This document shows positions 6,599 to 6,684 of a stretch of 6,684 nucleotides of DNA, piece after piece (within the stretch, counting starts at the first letter, position 1; each line of letters begins with the position of its first letter). The position numbers and the translations under genes are program-made. Source of the DNA: Bacteroidia bacterium (GTDB lineage: Bacteria; Bacteroidota; Bacteroidia; AKYH767-A; OLB10); the NCBI GenBank assembly GCA_025450095.1, contig JANWID010000057.1, positions 1-6,684 on the forward strand. Direction: 5' to 3'. The notes beneath the pieces are model-generated. The model was not told where the DNA came from, did no database searches, and was given only the letters and a program-made list of their open reading frames with translations.

Positions 6599-6684
6599 CC
6601 CCACCGGTTCCCACCTTTCCCTACCAGGTATCCACCTCTTCAGACCTTCACCGTCTTCCACTTCCCCTTCTTGAAATAATACCA
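6599..6684. other. C-rich, G-poor strand-asymmetric tract at window edge
   Basis: These 86 bases contain only 7 G on the plus strand and are dominated by CC, TTCC and ACC steps, such as TTCCCACC and CTTCCCC. The tract continues the degenerate repeat character of the heptamer array and stops being C-rich in the last dozen bases. Together with 6393-6598 it makes up the 292-bp gene-less region upstream of the operon, which should hold the operon promoter; none could be identified. Confidence 0.6.

Noticed and set aside
6590..6682. 30 open minus-strand codons reaching the right edge before a TAA, as the tail of an upstream gene
   Set aside because: The stretch is low-complexity and runs into the heptamer array; short openness in G-rich sequence is weak evidence without the flanking sequence.

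Overview
The window comes from a member of the Bacteroidota (Bacteroidetes). Two large secreted proteins end in the C-terminal sorting domain of the type IX secretion system (T9SS), which is confined to that phylum. Start sites sit behind A/T-rich leaders with little or no Shine-Dalgarno sequence, which is also typical. The sequence does not fix the order or genus. All supported genes lie on the minus strand; the plus-strand open frames are antisense shadows.

Read in the direction of transcription (from the right edge leftward), the layout is as follows. (1) A leader of about 290 bp holds a C-rich, G-poor tract, a degenerate heptamer array (ACCGATT units) and a 7-bp-stem hairpin. (2) A two-gene operon follows. 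The first gene encodes a 580-residue secreted protein with a beta-propeller-like body and a T9SS sorting domain. After 28 bp comes a 921-residue protein with a similar propeller-like N-terminal half, three tandem Cys-containing Ig-like units, a further Cys-rich unit and a T9SS sorting domain. (3) A strong GC-rich intrinsic terminator closes the operon. (4) A NarL/FixJ-type response regulator stands alone, with no histidine kinase in the window. (5) A 338-bp gene-less stretch contains a weak AT hairpin and a pair of imperfect 21-bp inverted repeats. (6) An AT-rich gene for a membrane-anchored protein begins 12 bp beyond the inverted-repeat element and runs off the left edge (193 codons visible).

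The two T9SS proteins are probably co-transcribed and exported together across the outer membrane, ending up on the cell surface or released. They look like surface or adhesion-type proteins, but no enzymatic domain is visible and no substrate can be named. Nothing in the sequence ties the response regulator to them apart from position. The left-edge gene has lower GC and a different codon style, and may be a separately acquired unit.

No complete new system could be demonstrated. The best leads are the Cys-paired repeat module of the 921-residue protein and the inverted-repeat element beside the AT-rich membrane gene.
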